From: Perkinsus olseni
Lineage: Eukaryota > Perkinsozoa > Perkinsida
Length of the DNA: 64,000 bases
Direction of reading: 5' to 3'
NCBI GenBank assembly: GCA_013115125.1
Contig: JABANN010000022.1
Coordinates: 59,902-123,901 of the forward strand
Position numbers and translations under genes: made by a program
Shown: piece after piece, positions 51,985 to 61,449 of the stretch
How the letters are laid out: each line of letters starts with the position of its first letter
Numbering within the stretch: the first letter of the stretch is position 1
The notes under the pieces: generated by a model
Database searches by the model: none
What the model was told of the DNA's origin: nothing
The model's input: the letters and a program-made list of their open reading frames with translations, nothing else

Positions 51985-54719
51985 ATGCTAAATTCATTAC
52001 TCCATTGCACCACCCGAGCAGCATCAACAGCAATACCTGCTGCGGCATTCGGAGCAGCAGCCTTCCGCACACGACTCTTACTGCGTGCAGCGCCGCCTCT
52101 ATTCTCCCCAGTTGGAGTCTCACCAGTGTTCAGACGGTCCTTCGCCACCCAGTCGGGCCCGAAGGACTACTATCAAGTTTTGGGCGTACCACACAACGCT
52201 TCCCAGGACGACATTAAGAAAGTGAGAATGGTTACGGAGAGGAGACGGCAGTGCGTTCGATCGGAGCTCATTCGTTCGTCTTCGCGAGACGAACCTCGCA
52301 TCCCGAGGAGAGTTGAGAGGGTTTGATCTTCAGTGGTTGGGCCTTCGAATGCCGCTCAGCGAGGCGCTGAAATTCGAACGTTCTGTCGTTCTTTCGACCA
52401 GTGGCGATTTCAGGCGTATAGGAAACTAGCAATGAAGTGGCACCCCGATCGGAACCCGGATAACCGTAGCGAGGCAGAAGCGAAGTTCAAAGATATAGGA
52501 GAAGCATATCAAACGTTGGGAGATGAGGGCAAACGCAGACAGTGAGTCTTCTTCCGTGTGGGCCTTCCTTTCGACTCCGTCTCCGCACCTTCGTCTGATA
52601 GACGCCGCAGGGGCAAGACCACTGATTCAGCTGAGTCGTTTGATAGAGTGCAGGGATATATCGTCATCGCTGATGTGCTGCGGCGATGCGGTCTTCATGT
52701 TGCGCGTTCGGTTGGGTGGAGAGCGGGGCAACTGTTAGTACGGAGTAGGCCACTGGCTTACGTTCTGCTCAATTACCATTTTCTGACCCTAGTGAACTCG
52801 AGCTCCCTGTATGACGCAGGGCACGCGAAGAACGAGTGAATGGGTCCCGAGCTACGAAGTGCTCTCATAATTATAATTTGACTTGGCAGTGCTTGACTCG
52901 TCCAGGCTACGCTGATCTGGGCGAACATGTACTCCGCTTGCGGTGTACGGCCGATGTTGAGTTGATGTTATTGAGCTCAGGTACGACGCGTTCGAAGGAG
53001 CATCTTCCTCTTTCGGAGGCTCCGGCGGCCCTGGAGGTCCGTCCGGTCCTCATGCCGGGACCTCAGGACCGTTCCCAGGCGGCGGGTTCCCCGGTGGTGG
53101 CTTCCCTGGTGGGGGGTTTCCGGGGGATGGCTTCCCGGGCGGTGGTGGATTCCCTGGCGGCTTCACTCAGGGTAAGCACTCTCCGGAATTCAGCCGCGAC
53201 CATTTCGACTGGAGACTTTCTTCAGGCAATGTACACTACAGACAGATGTCTATGGAAGAGGCGCAGGAGCTCTTCAAAGTGATATTTGTCGACAATCTCT
53301 CCATCATTGGTGTAACAGCCATATTTCTCAGAGAGCGATGGGTATGGACCTGGACGACCTGCTGAGGACTGCCATGAGGGATGGTTTCGCAACTACTGGA
53401 GGCCCGTCCTCTACGCGGTACCAGAACAGCTGGAACGCATTGTCGGGACGTCTGTATTTCTCAGAACTTCCAGTAGAGCGGACTCGTCTGGTCGAAGCAG
53501 CAGCAGCAGCAGTCGCCCCGGGTCAGCGCAGCATCCATTTGGCGATCCGCGGGATTTGAGTGGTTTTGGCTCTTTATTTGGAAACATGGGCGGAGATTTT
53601 GGCAATTTGTTCAGAGAGCCACCGAGACCCAACAAACGTACGCCTGGGAAATTACGGGCCAAACCTGAACTTCTACTGACTTTGCTGAGCACCGAGTGAG
53701 CAGCACAGCGCCGAGATGTTTTTGCATTCCCTCCCAAATTCTCGCATCTCGAGTGAGACTGGTCACGCTGTAGTGTCGGCATGAGTGGCCGGCGCTGAGG
53801 TATCGTAATCCGTAAACGAGAAGGTGCGGGATGGGTGCAAGATTGAGTGGAGGTTCCGTTGGTTGGTGGTTGGGCGGTCATGGGCGGTGAGGAGGGCGAG
53901 TGCTACTAAAGTACCTCAGATACGATAAGGCAGGGCCTCGAAATGGCGCGGTTTGGGTTTGACATATTCGGTGCCAGGATGTTAAGAAAGATGCTTCACT
54001 CACGTACGACTGTCCTTGGCCCGGGTGGGGGTGGTGGTCGAGGGTCCTTCATGGCCTTACTACGGTCAACGCCAGTTGGCGATTGGTCAGTGCGTCAGGT
54101 GCGATGAGGAGAGCCCCCGGATTCCTACGACGGCTGTTCGCCGCTGCTGCTGCGTTACTTGTGCCTTCCGCCTTCTTTTGGGGTACTATTCGAGAGGCTA
54201 TCATATCCTCGACATGCACGATTATCTGTGGTGTTACTTCATGGGCGTGCCCGGCACACCCAAGCAGATATGACTCATCCCGTTGGTCACACACTGTGTG
54301 ACACACAGCCCCGGCCCTCTAGTCCTGCAACCACCCATTGCCTTCGTTAATCCAGTAGATCACCCGAGTCGCCGGTTTGCTTCAAGTTAGTGATGACCCC
54401 AATTTGAGCGGAGCGTGCTTCGTCTCCGCTCCGTCTGTCGCAGTTTTTGTGACTAACAATTTTCTACTCATAGCCTTATTCCGTATTGTGATACGAATCT
54501 CTTTCAGCGACTGCTTCGAAAAACGAGGGCCCCGCCGTTGCACACACTTCCACTAAGCAGGAGGTTGTGACTAAGAACGGCAAAAAGGTAACCGGAGGAA
54601 CAAGTTGAGCGGGAGGACGTTAAGACTTTCTTTTCATCTCAGATGCTCAGGACAACAACGACCACGGAGCACGTCGATGGTACAACATCTACGCAGACGA
54701 AGGAGGAGTTGATAAAATG
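51985..54719 (+). CDS. Mitochondrial DnaJ (Hsp40) co-chaperone with FPGGG repeats
   Basis: The ATG at 51985 begins an Ala/Arg-rich transit peptide (about 45 residues, no acids). The J-domain follows: [20 protein letters not shown], an intron (from 52220), then [20 protein letters not shown] with the HPD triad that stimulates Hsp70 ATPase, and [17 protein letters not shown]. The next domain is Gly/Phe-rich with repeated FPGGG units (about 53075-53165), then [11 protein letters not shown] and a second Gly/Phe patch [14 protein letters not shown] (about 53560-53600). The C-terminus ([14 protein letters not shown], intron, [20 protein letters not shown]) ends at the TGA 54717-54719 and resembles the Thr/Ser tail of DNAJB6-type proteins. 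There is no zinc-finger domain, so it is a type II-like J-protein. Partner: mitochondrial Hsp70 (inferred). Confidence 0.8.
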
Positions 54720-54984
54720 AATTCCGTTTCCGATGAATAAACAAGAATATACCAGTTTGTATCATACACTTTAACAACCAGTTTCGATGAGTAACGCATC
54801 ACTGAGTCTCGTGTTCGTCACCTGGTTATCGACTATAAGAGCACTCTCACGGAAGGCACTGTAGCTGCCCCTGATACAAGTTAATACCAACTAATAGCTG
54901 CCCCTGAATAGCAGCGGCTTACTATCAACACTGGTGACTTGCCAGAGGACTGGCTGTGTTGTCTAATGAGCAAGGTTTCCCCCG

Positions 54985-56617
54985 ATGATTGTTTTCCTAA
55001 CTTTCCTGGGTGCTGTGAGCCTCGCTCAAGTTGCTAACCCTTGGAGTGCTGACTATCTCTCATGCGAGCATGCTCATATTGCATCTAAATACGTGTCGAA
55101 TTCCCAGTGGTTCCAGGTGAGTAATTGTCTCTGATTGGGGTTGCTAGGCATTGGTTGCTCCACGTGTAGGAGCGGCTCTCGAGGGCCCCCGCTTTGATTG
55201 GCCATTCGGCCGGCTTGATTCGACACGTGGTGACGCACGCCATTCTCAGGACTGGTTCGTTTACCACAACTTTTTCCCCTGGAAGCGAAATCTGACATTT
55301 GTGGATATCGGAGCATTTCATCCCTTCATGTTAGTTGAAACGCAGTCGAAGGTTCTTTGTGAAAAGCTCTCTCGTCAAATCAGGTACTCTAACTCGTTGG
55401 TGTTCGAGAGGTGTTTCGGTTGGCGGGGAGTTTGTGTTGAGCCCAACCCAACTGTAAGTGGGCGCAACGGCGATGCCCTTTGACCTTCTGCTGAACATTG
55501 ATAGTATTCTCTCATCTTTCCGTCGAGAAAATCTGACCCTCTTGCTTGGAGAGCGCACCACGAGGTGAGGTGTTGCGCCTGTTGATCGTGTTAAAGTTAC
55601 ATAGACTGTCGACTAAGTGAACGATTCCACAGTCCGACGTTCTGAGCCACCGCATGTGGTGCAATGGTAGCGTGTATGACTTCGGATCAAACGGTTGTCC
55701 GTTCTAATCGGGGCAACTTCTCTACGTTGCCTTGTAAGCTCGCTGCTGAGGTGCGGGTCGGTCCTGTGGCGCAACGGTAGCGCATCTGACTCCAGATCAG
55801 AAGGTTGTCCGTTCGAATCGGGCCGGGGTCATATCGTTGATGTCGCGGATGATATATCGCGTGCCTCAGAGAGCGCCTCCTCTGTGTTGCCTCGTAAGCT
55901 CGCAAGTATCGAGCGGCTTGGCCTCGTGCCACAGAGGGACTTTGAGGTGACGCGTCTTACAGTGAGCGACTTGAACAATTCCCGTCTGCTCGCTCTTCGA
56001 TTCATTCATAACTACTGCTCGCTCTCTGAACAGGTGTACGGCCTCTTCCACGAATCTCGGAGCTGTCTCCTACTTCCGAACTGTGCCTACTCGGAACGGA
56101 AGAACATGTCTTTAGTGATAGGCCTGGACCCCATCGAAGCCCGGGTGACAGAGGCCGAGTCTCATTCTGCGGGCACACCCCACTCGGGGACTACCTATGC
56201 TGCTGAGTGCTTGCCGCTTGGGGACATAGTTCGAGCAGCAGGATCTCAGACAATCGATGTAGTTGCTCGAGGATGGGTTCTCGGTCCATGGGCTCCATCT
56301 TACCTGAGTGTGTCCATCAGCGGGCATTGTGATGGCATCACGATCACCAGCCGGAGTGCCGCCGTGAAACCGTTGGATTTTAGGTGCTTTTCTTGGACGC
56401 TGAAGGCAGTGAGGTGGCTATCCTTGGTGGGTACAACTTCCAAGCGGAACCAGAGATCCGAGTTATAGTCGTTGAGGCGAGCGACCCGAGGAGGTACATT
56501 GAGCTAGAGCAGATATTCTACAGAAATAGCTACGTCAAAGTAGCTGTTCTTGGTGGCGACTGGGTGTTCGCCAAACTTGACAGCATTCTTCCTAACTCAG
56601 AGCATGTTCTCGATTGA
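54985..56617 (+). CDS. Secretory FkbM-like methyltransferase-domain protein
   Basis: Exon 1 (54985-55116) encodes a signal peptide (MIVFLTFLGAVSLAQ). The following exons give HSQDWFVYHNFFPWKRN, LTFVDIGAFHPFMYSNS (joined over the intron 55329-55382), LVFERCFGWRGVCVEPNPT, then YSLIFPSRKS after the intron 55453-55502. A long intron (about 55565-56031) holds a tRNA-Trp gene. Coding resumes with LLLPNCAYSERKNMSLVIG, LPLGDIVRAAGSQTID, intron 56260-56380, then VLFLDAEGSEVAILGGYNF and the stop at 56615-56617. The DIGAFHP / FGWRGVCVEPNP / DAEGSEVAILGG set matches the FkbM methyltransferase fold (Methyltransf_21), whose members methylate sugars or lipids. With a signal peptide it would act in the ER/Golgi. 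Substrate unknown. Confidence 0.75.
55650..55719 (+). pseudogene. Degenerate tRNA-like sequence (tRNA-Trp-derived relic)
   Basis: The stretch TGTGGTGCAATGGTAGCGTG followed by a TCG-centred loop and GGTTGTCCGTTCTAATCGGG aligns with the intact tRNA-Trp 110 nt downstream over the D-arm, anticodon arm and T-arm. The anticodon loop has changed from CCA to TCG, the T-loop has TTCTAAT instead of TTCGAAT, and the two acceptor arms no longer pair. It is probably a dead copy. An active tRNA-Arg(TCG) is unlikely because the acceptor stem is lost. Confidence 0.6.
55726..55759 (+). promoter_or_regulatory. Conserved 34-nt unit upstream of tRNA-Trp copy 1
   Basis: Begins GTTGCCTTGTAAGCTC. The same 16-mer with two changes begins exactly 34 nt before copy 2 (57300-57333), and a third match (GTTGCCTCGTAAGCTC, 55886) is followed after 34 nt by GGCC and then unrelated sequence. 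It is either an upstream promoter element for Pol III or the boundary of a duplicated tRNA unit. Confidence 0.6.
55760..55831 (+). tRNA. trnW: tRNA-Trp (CCA), copy 1, intronic
   Basis: Full cloverleaf: acceptor GGTCCTG pairs with CGGGGTC (with G-T pairs), D-arm GCGC/GCGC around AACGGTA, anticodon stem TCTGA/TCAGA with loop CTCCAGA (anticodon CCA, Trp), variable AGGTT, T-arm GTCCG/CGGGC around TTCGAAT, discriminator A. There is no tRNA intron. It sits on the sense strand inside the ~470-nt intron of the FkbM-like gene. Pol III boxes A (TGGCGCAACGG) and B (GGTTGTCCGTTCGAATC) are intact. Confidence 0.95.
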
Positions 56618-57333
56618 GTCAACGTCGACTATCATTCGGTTGAGTTAGAGTAGCAGATCTGGGACATAGTACTGGAGTACGATATTCTGAGAAGAATCGC
56701 ATTGGCCCGGTGTATCGATGGATACCTCATAGTGGGATATCAAAAACTGCTCCCAGCTATGGCTGATTATTGTGGAAAGCTCTACCCCAAAAAGCCCAGA
56801 TAGCAAATGGATGAGAAAGTTAATGGGCCAGCTGGATTGGACAGCACGTGTGCTTGGAGGTACAGTTCGAACCGGAGTCCACATGATGAGTCTGTGATGG
56901 AGTCTGTCCGGAGTCTGTGATGTCTTGTGTTCGAGTTGAGGTTCGGCACGCAAAGGCAATGAACGGTACATGTCGAATATTCGCGTGCCGACAGGGAAGC
57001 AATCGAGTCCTGAAGATGATGCTCAAGGTGGCGCATCGAAGACAGGCATGCGTGATGATGATGGTACGCAGAATTCTTCGCCAAGCGCAAGCAGATACTG
57101 CAACCATATCTTGCTGTAGCCTACAGGATGCGGACTGGGAGGTGAAATACGAAGTGGAGAAAATCAGCCTTCGAGACACCGTGTCGTCAACAGCGCTAGT
57201 ATTCTTGTTAACGTGAAGGGGTGTTGCTCTTTTCATCGTGTGCAATACCGCTATGTTATCTGATGATGGTGTGCATGTTGTGCAGATCGACTGTATTGTG
57301 TTGCCTTATGAGCTCACACAACCTGAGTAGTTC
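56618..57333. other. Intergenic region between FkbM-like gene and tRNA-Trp copy 2
   Basis: About 715 nt without a convincing gene on either strand. It contains alternating TG/TCTG-rich segments (56880-56940). The last 34 nt form the conserved unit described for the tRNA-Trp genes. Confidence 0.5.
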
Positions 57334-57405
57334 GGCCCTGTGGCGCAACGGTAGCGCATCTGACTCCAGATCAGAAGGTTGTCCGTTCGAATCGGGCCGG
57401 GGTCA
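57334..57405 (+). tRNA. trnW: tRNA-Trp (CCA), copy 2
   Basis: Identical to copy 1 except position 3 (GGCCCTG against GGTCCTG), and better paired in the acceptor stem. Same CCA anticodon, D-arm, T-arm and discriminator A. It is preceded at exactly 34 nt by GTTGCCTTATGAGCTC, matching the element before copy 1. The short protein-like frame across it is an artefact common to this tRNA. Confidence 0.96.
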
Positions 57406-57904
57406 TAGTTGAGCAGACGTATGCCTACGATTAGGGAGCTCCTGGACATTTTGATAAGCCGGCATGGACTATGCCTCGCCCGGCATTGATCCCGATAAAG
57501 CCTGAACGACGATGCCAAATTAGTTTCAGCGACTGTACCCTACCGTGGCGGCACCCGATGTGCTGAGCACTTTTCCTCAGATACAGGCTATGAGCAGCAG
57601 AAGGAACACCCGATTGAAACCCGAACACAACACGAAAGAATGATACTTCCAGAAGATTCGCATTGCCTGTGTGAAATCACGGACAGACTTCTCCACAACC
57701 GGAGACCGGAAACTACTCCGAGCCTCCAGGTGCAATAATTTTCGTCTACGTTGTAATTCTTGGCTACAGAGAATGCGCTCAGTCGGCGTCCACTGGGTAC
57801 GCCATTAAAGTGGTGCTGTAATGTAGCAACTCATACAGACCGTCTTGGAATTAAAGCGATTACAAATAATTCTCGAATAACGTTATACTGGCGAGACGCA
57901 CACT
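57406..57904. other. Intergenic region after tRNA-Trp copy 2
   Basis: About 500 nt with no recognisable gene. No clear T-run terminator directly follows the tRNA (the first bases are TAGTTGAGC). Confidence 0.45.
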
Positions 57905-59930
57905 ACAGAGTAGAGTAGCTCTTTACTGAGTATAATAATGAATTCGGGGGGGGGGGCTGCCACCAACTCAGTGTGTCGCATCGATACCGGAGGCGGGCGC
58001 CAACAACTCTGGATGGGCTCTGACAAGCTGGCCTATCAATACCTACCACCGCAGCCGAACAAGTCGAGGACGCATAGCTACCGTCACCACTCACATTAGT
58101 GATGTCACGAGAGTCGGGTTCGGCTCCCAGGGAGGCGGCCTCCAAGAGGGACTGCAGCATCAGGGCAGCTTCCGATCTGTGAACAGCAACTAATAGATCA
58201 GAAGGGGCATACCATCTACCTGGTGAGGCTCGACATATCCCAGCCGCCAGCTTCAACGTTGGGAGACTTGGGTGTCGGCACCTGAGACGGTAGCCATACC
58301 CGGGTGGCCCTCCGCGGGCGGCTTTACTTGCAGTCCGCCGTGGCTTCTCCCAGAGTGGGGAGTTACCAAATGTCTAGGTATGGTTGGGGTACTGCTGTTC
58401 TTGAATAGCTCGGCATCAGAGGGAGAAGTGGCGAAGCAAGGGGTGCGGGTCTGATGGGCATCCACTCGCTCCAACGAGAGGCGGCCGGCTCACCATGCCA
58501 AGGATCTCAGTAGGGTCTACACTGAAGAGGCTTCCCCGCCTAGCAAGTGCAGCTGGCGCTGGCTCCTCCACAGGCGATGCGGCCGGGCCCGCCGACTCTG
58601 AGCTCGTTAGTTGCCAAGCAAGCCACGGGATTCCGCTGGAAACTCACCGTCCCCATCACTGATGATGCTGAGAGTGCTGCCTCGTCTACCGCCTTGAGAA
58701 CTCCCATCGGCGGTGGTAGGGCTGCAACGAGATGAATACTTGAACATCAATGGCTGCTTTCAGCCTTACCAGGCAATTCTAACAGCAGGATTGACGCCAT
58801 GCTGCGCCATCCTCTCCAGCCCGGACGTGTCGAAGAGCGGAATAGCGCGCATGAATGGCCCGGAGTCTCGCATGCCCTCACAAGGGATGGTGTTTGATGA
58901 CCTGCAAGGACTCCAAGCAGGTTTCATTCCTGCCCGATGATCTCACTCGCTGACGAACGTCACCGCACTGCTCCTTCTAGTGCTGACCTCAGCATACTCC
59001 GATCCAGAGGTGCCTGCTGCTGCAGTCAGACAGGCTCCGCTTAGCGCTGCCTGTGACACACTCACGCCACCACCATTTACAGACAGGCTCATCTGAGGAC
59101 GGAGCTGCAGACGGTTGGATAAGATACGCATTACGTCTGGCACGCTGCTTCGCCTCCTAGCTGCGAATCTCGGTGGAGCTAGGAGCGTGTTGCTGCTGGT
59201 GAGCGCAACCCTGTAAGAAGCACTACTGCCCAGAAGTAGCTTCGGCTTGGCACCTTTCATTGGCCTTCGATGGCGAGTTCGTGGCGGGGTCCAATTGGGA
59301 GGTCGATTCGGTGTCGGAGCATCCTGCAGTGGTATCGGAGGACAGCGACAAGACAACGGGCTTACTGGTGGAAATGGAACCTCTCGTCGACCCCCTTCGC
59401 GTGAGCAGGTCCGGATGTTTGGCGAGTATCGACTGAGGCATCGCATCATGAGGCAACTGAGTGGCTGAAGACACGCACCTTGAGTGTCTCGTCACCATCT
59501 TCAGAGGGGGCTCCTCGGCATGTTCTCATTATGAGGGACGCGAGAGTGCGGGCTGCCTCGGCTCGGCTGTGGGCAGAGGGCTCGGAGCAGCCTCTCTGAC
59601 CAGCTGTAGTGTGCATGATAACCAGGGGCGAATTCTGATGATCCGCGCTGTGTCGATTGACCCAACTCGAACTCAGCACCCAGTCCGTCCATGCTCCCGT
59701 TCTTGACCCGATCCCGACTAACGTGCATGAGTCATGCAACATGTCTTCGAAAATCGAATCCCTCCTCCGATAGTATCGATGAGAAGGGGATGGTGTGAAA
59801 GATTTGAGGGCCAGAACATAAACGGGTCATTGAGGAACGCCTCTTCACAGTCATCTCCTACACTTTCCCTCGGGGCCACGACTAGCCCGTTGTACTGAGG
59901 AGGAGTCGTGCTGACGGCTCCCCCACCCAC
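57905..59930 (-). CDS. Low-complexity protein, unknown function (tentative gene model)
   Basis: A series of minus-strand open exons with plausible splice sites: an N-terminal side around STTPPQYNGLVVAPRESVGD and LNDPFMFWPSNLSHHPLLID (59760-59910), a Ser/Thr/Pro-rich middle (SILAKHPDLLTRRGSTRGSI, about 59370-59430), a stretch RILSNRLQLRPQMSLSVNGG (about 59070-59130), and a C-terminal exon EAALMLQSLLEAASLGAEPD (about 58110-58170) ending near 57905. Composition is Ser/Ala/Pro-rich, probably disordered. No start codon or family could be fixed. A G-run at about 57945-57954 lies in the last exon. Confidence 0.35.
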
Positions 59931-60552
59931 GACGGAATACGAATTGCACAGAATTCACCGCTAAGCATGCACTGCCGCAGGAATTGCGAAATCGCTCGCC
60001 CTCAATTCACGACTAACCAACTACAATCAGAAAGGTCGCGTTGCTGAATACTCCTACGAATGACTACACGTATTACTGAAAAAACGGTGAAGTTGCCTAG
60101 TGTTTCATGAAACCATTGGCGGATGAAACCACGAAATACTGAAAGTGCAGCTGAATCCCAGCACCGCAGCACGAATGGTGGATTGACAGAAGTGTCGCGA
60201 CACTGAATGTCCAGGGTACCGAAACGGTGGAGGACGGTGCGCGAAACGTCAACGGAATCCACCGTCGACAGAAATAACGTGCATGAGCTAAGAGCTAAAA
60301 GCTTAGAGACAAAAAAATGCAGTTTTTGCCTTTTTTTGCCTTACATCCTGAAATGCAGGTGTGCAGCGCACTGTGTGCTCACAATGTAATAAATCAAGTA
60401 ATCAATGGTTCTTTCTTACGATGATCGCGGTGGCATTATGACCAGCTTCTTCCTCACTTAAAGTGAGTCACTTTCAACGCAACACAGTGCTGGAAGATTA
60501 ATTCAACGGAAACGAAGAACTTCATATACCTGCATTAAGTATAATCCACAAC
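59931..60552. other. Spacer between unknown gene and MULE/ULP1 region
   Basis: About 620 nt without protein-like frames. ACTGAA/GCTGAA words recur (60043, 60075, 60136, 60146, 60202), and 60300-60345 holds A- and T-runs. If the transposon ends here, these could be its sub-terminal repeats, but I find no clear terminal inverted repeat pairing with the right edge of the window. Confidence 0.35.
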
Positions 60553-61391
60553 TTACAACGTGATCTTCCGCCGAGGGTTGTAGACAGGTTTCGCCTCACT
60601 GGCTGATAAGCGGGGAAACTGCCTAGCACGCTTTTCTTCAATGCAAGAAATAATATGCTGCCGCATGTCGGACTCCCGAAACCTTGCTTGGCTGGGTTGG
60701 ACGCCACCCAAGCAGAACTCAGTGCAGAAGGCGAGGCAAAATGCCCCACATAATTTGGATAATGGACTCTGTTGTTGAACAGACAATATTGTCACCTCTA
60801 CCCCAACGCCATATATGCTCTTCAGCTGGTCCATCATCCCCTTGTCAGGCTTCGAACTGGGGCACAGGGAGTCGCAGAAGTAAACGCGGCCGCGCTTTAC
60901 AACCGTACAGGCATAGTGACCAGCGTCGACATCTGCTAGCGGTTGGACAAAGAGGTCGATAGAAGCCAAGGAAGCAGATGGGATAGGCGGATAATGTGGT
61001 TGCTGAGCGTGGAGCAGCATACCAGCAAGAGGCATAGGATCCCGCCATAGTTTCTTCCGCAGAGTCAGCAGTCTCATCCAGAAGTCTATCACCGCATCGG
61101 AAATGGGGATACCAGCTGAGCCTAGCTCGTCACGGTCTTCAAAGCTGACAGAACGCCGGCCGGGCCGGCCCCTGGTGTTGATACCTGCTATTTCTTGCCA
61201 ATAGCCGTGCCCACTCTGCCCGTTGGAACCGGGTCCCGACCCAGCGTTAGGGCTCACAGGCTGTGAAGAATCTTGCGCCGTCGAGGGGACTGAAGACAAG
61301 TTCCGTGAGAAAGTCCTGGTCGACCGCGGATCCTCGCGACCATTCACGGTAAACGACCGAGATTCAGCGACAGTTCTCACCTTGGGTATCG
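60553..61391 (-). CDS. ULP1/C48-type cysteine protease domain (transposon-associated)
   Basis: An open frame of about 280 codons after an acceptor (GTCGTAG) at 61392-61393, ending at TAA 60553-60555. The N-terminal part is Ser/Pro/Gly-rich; then IPISDAVIDFWMRLLTLRKK matches the ULP 'LnDevI.f' entry helix. Catalytic residues follow in order: His in DAGHYACTVVKRG, Asp in VYFCDSLCPSS, Gln in LSVQQQSPLS and Cys in KLCGAFCLAFCTEF. The order H-D-Q-C and the CGAF context are those of SUMO-protease-like (C48) peptidases. The frame has no good ATG, so it is most likely the 3' exon(s) of a larger gene beginning in the transposase to its right. Whether it still cleaves SUMO-like substrates is unknown. 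Confidence 0.72.
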
Positions 61392-61449
61392 TCACCTACG
61401 ACTTCGTCTTGCTGAGTCGTCGGGGGCATGTTCACACTGGGGGATGGTG

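Noticed and set aside
55695-56468. 257-codon frame containing 'RNGSASDSRSEGCPFESGRG'
   Set aside because: That peptide is the translation of the tRNA-Trp gene itself, a well-known annotation artefact; the frame also crosses the real FkbM exons in the wrong phase. The same applies to 57221-57412.
57944-57955. G-run as a possible sequencing join or regulatory G-quadruplex
   Set aside because: A single homopolymer without further G-tracts; no support for either idea.
61393-61395. GTG as the start codon of the ULP1 protease
   Set aside because: It directly follows a splice acceptor and has no Met; more likely an exon boundary.
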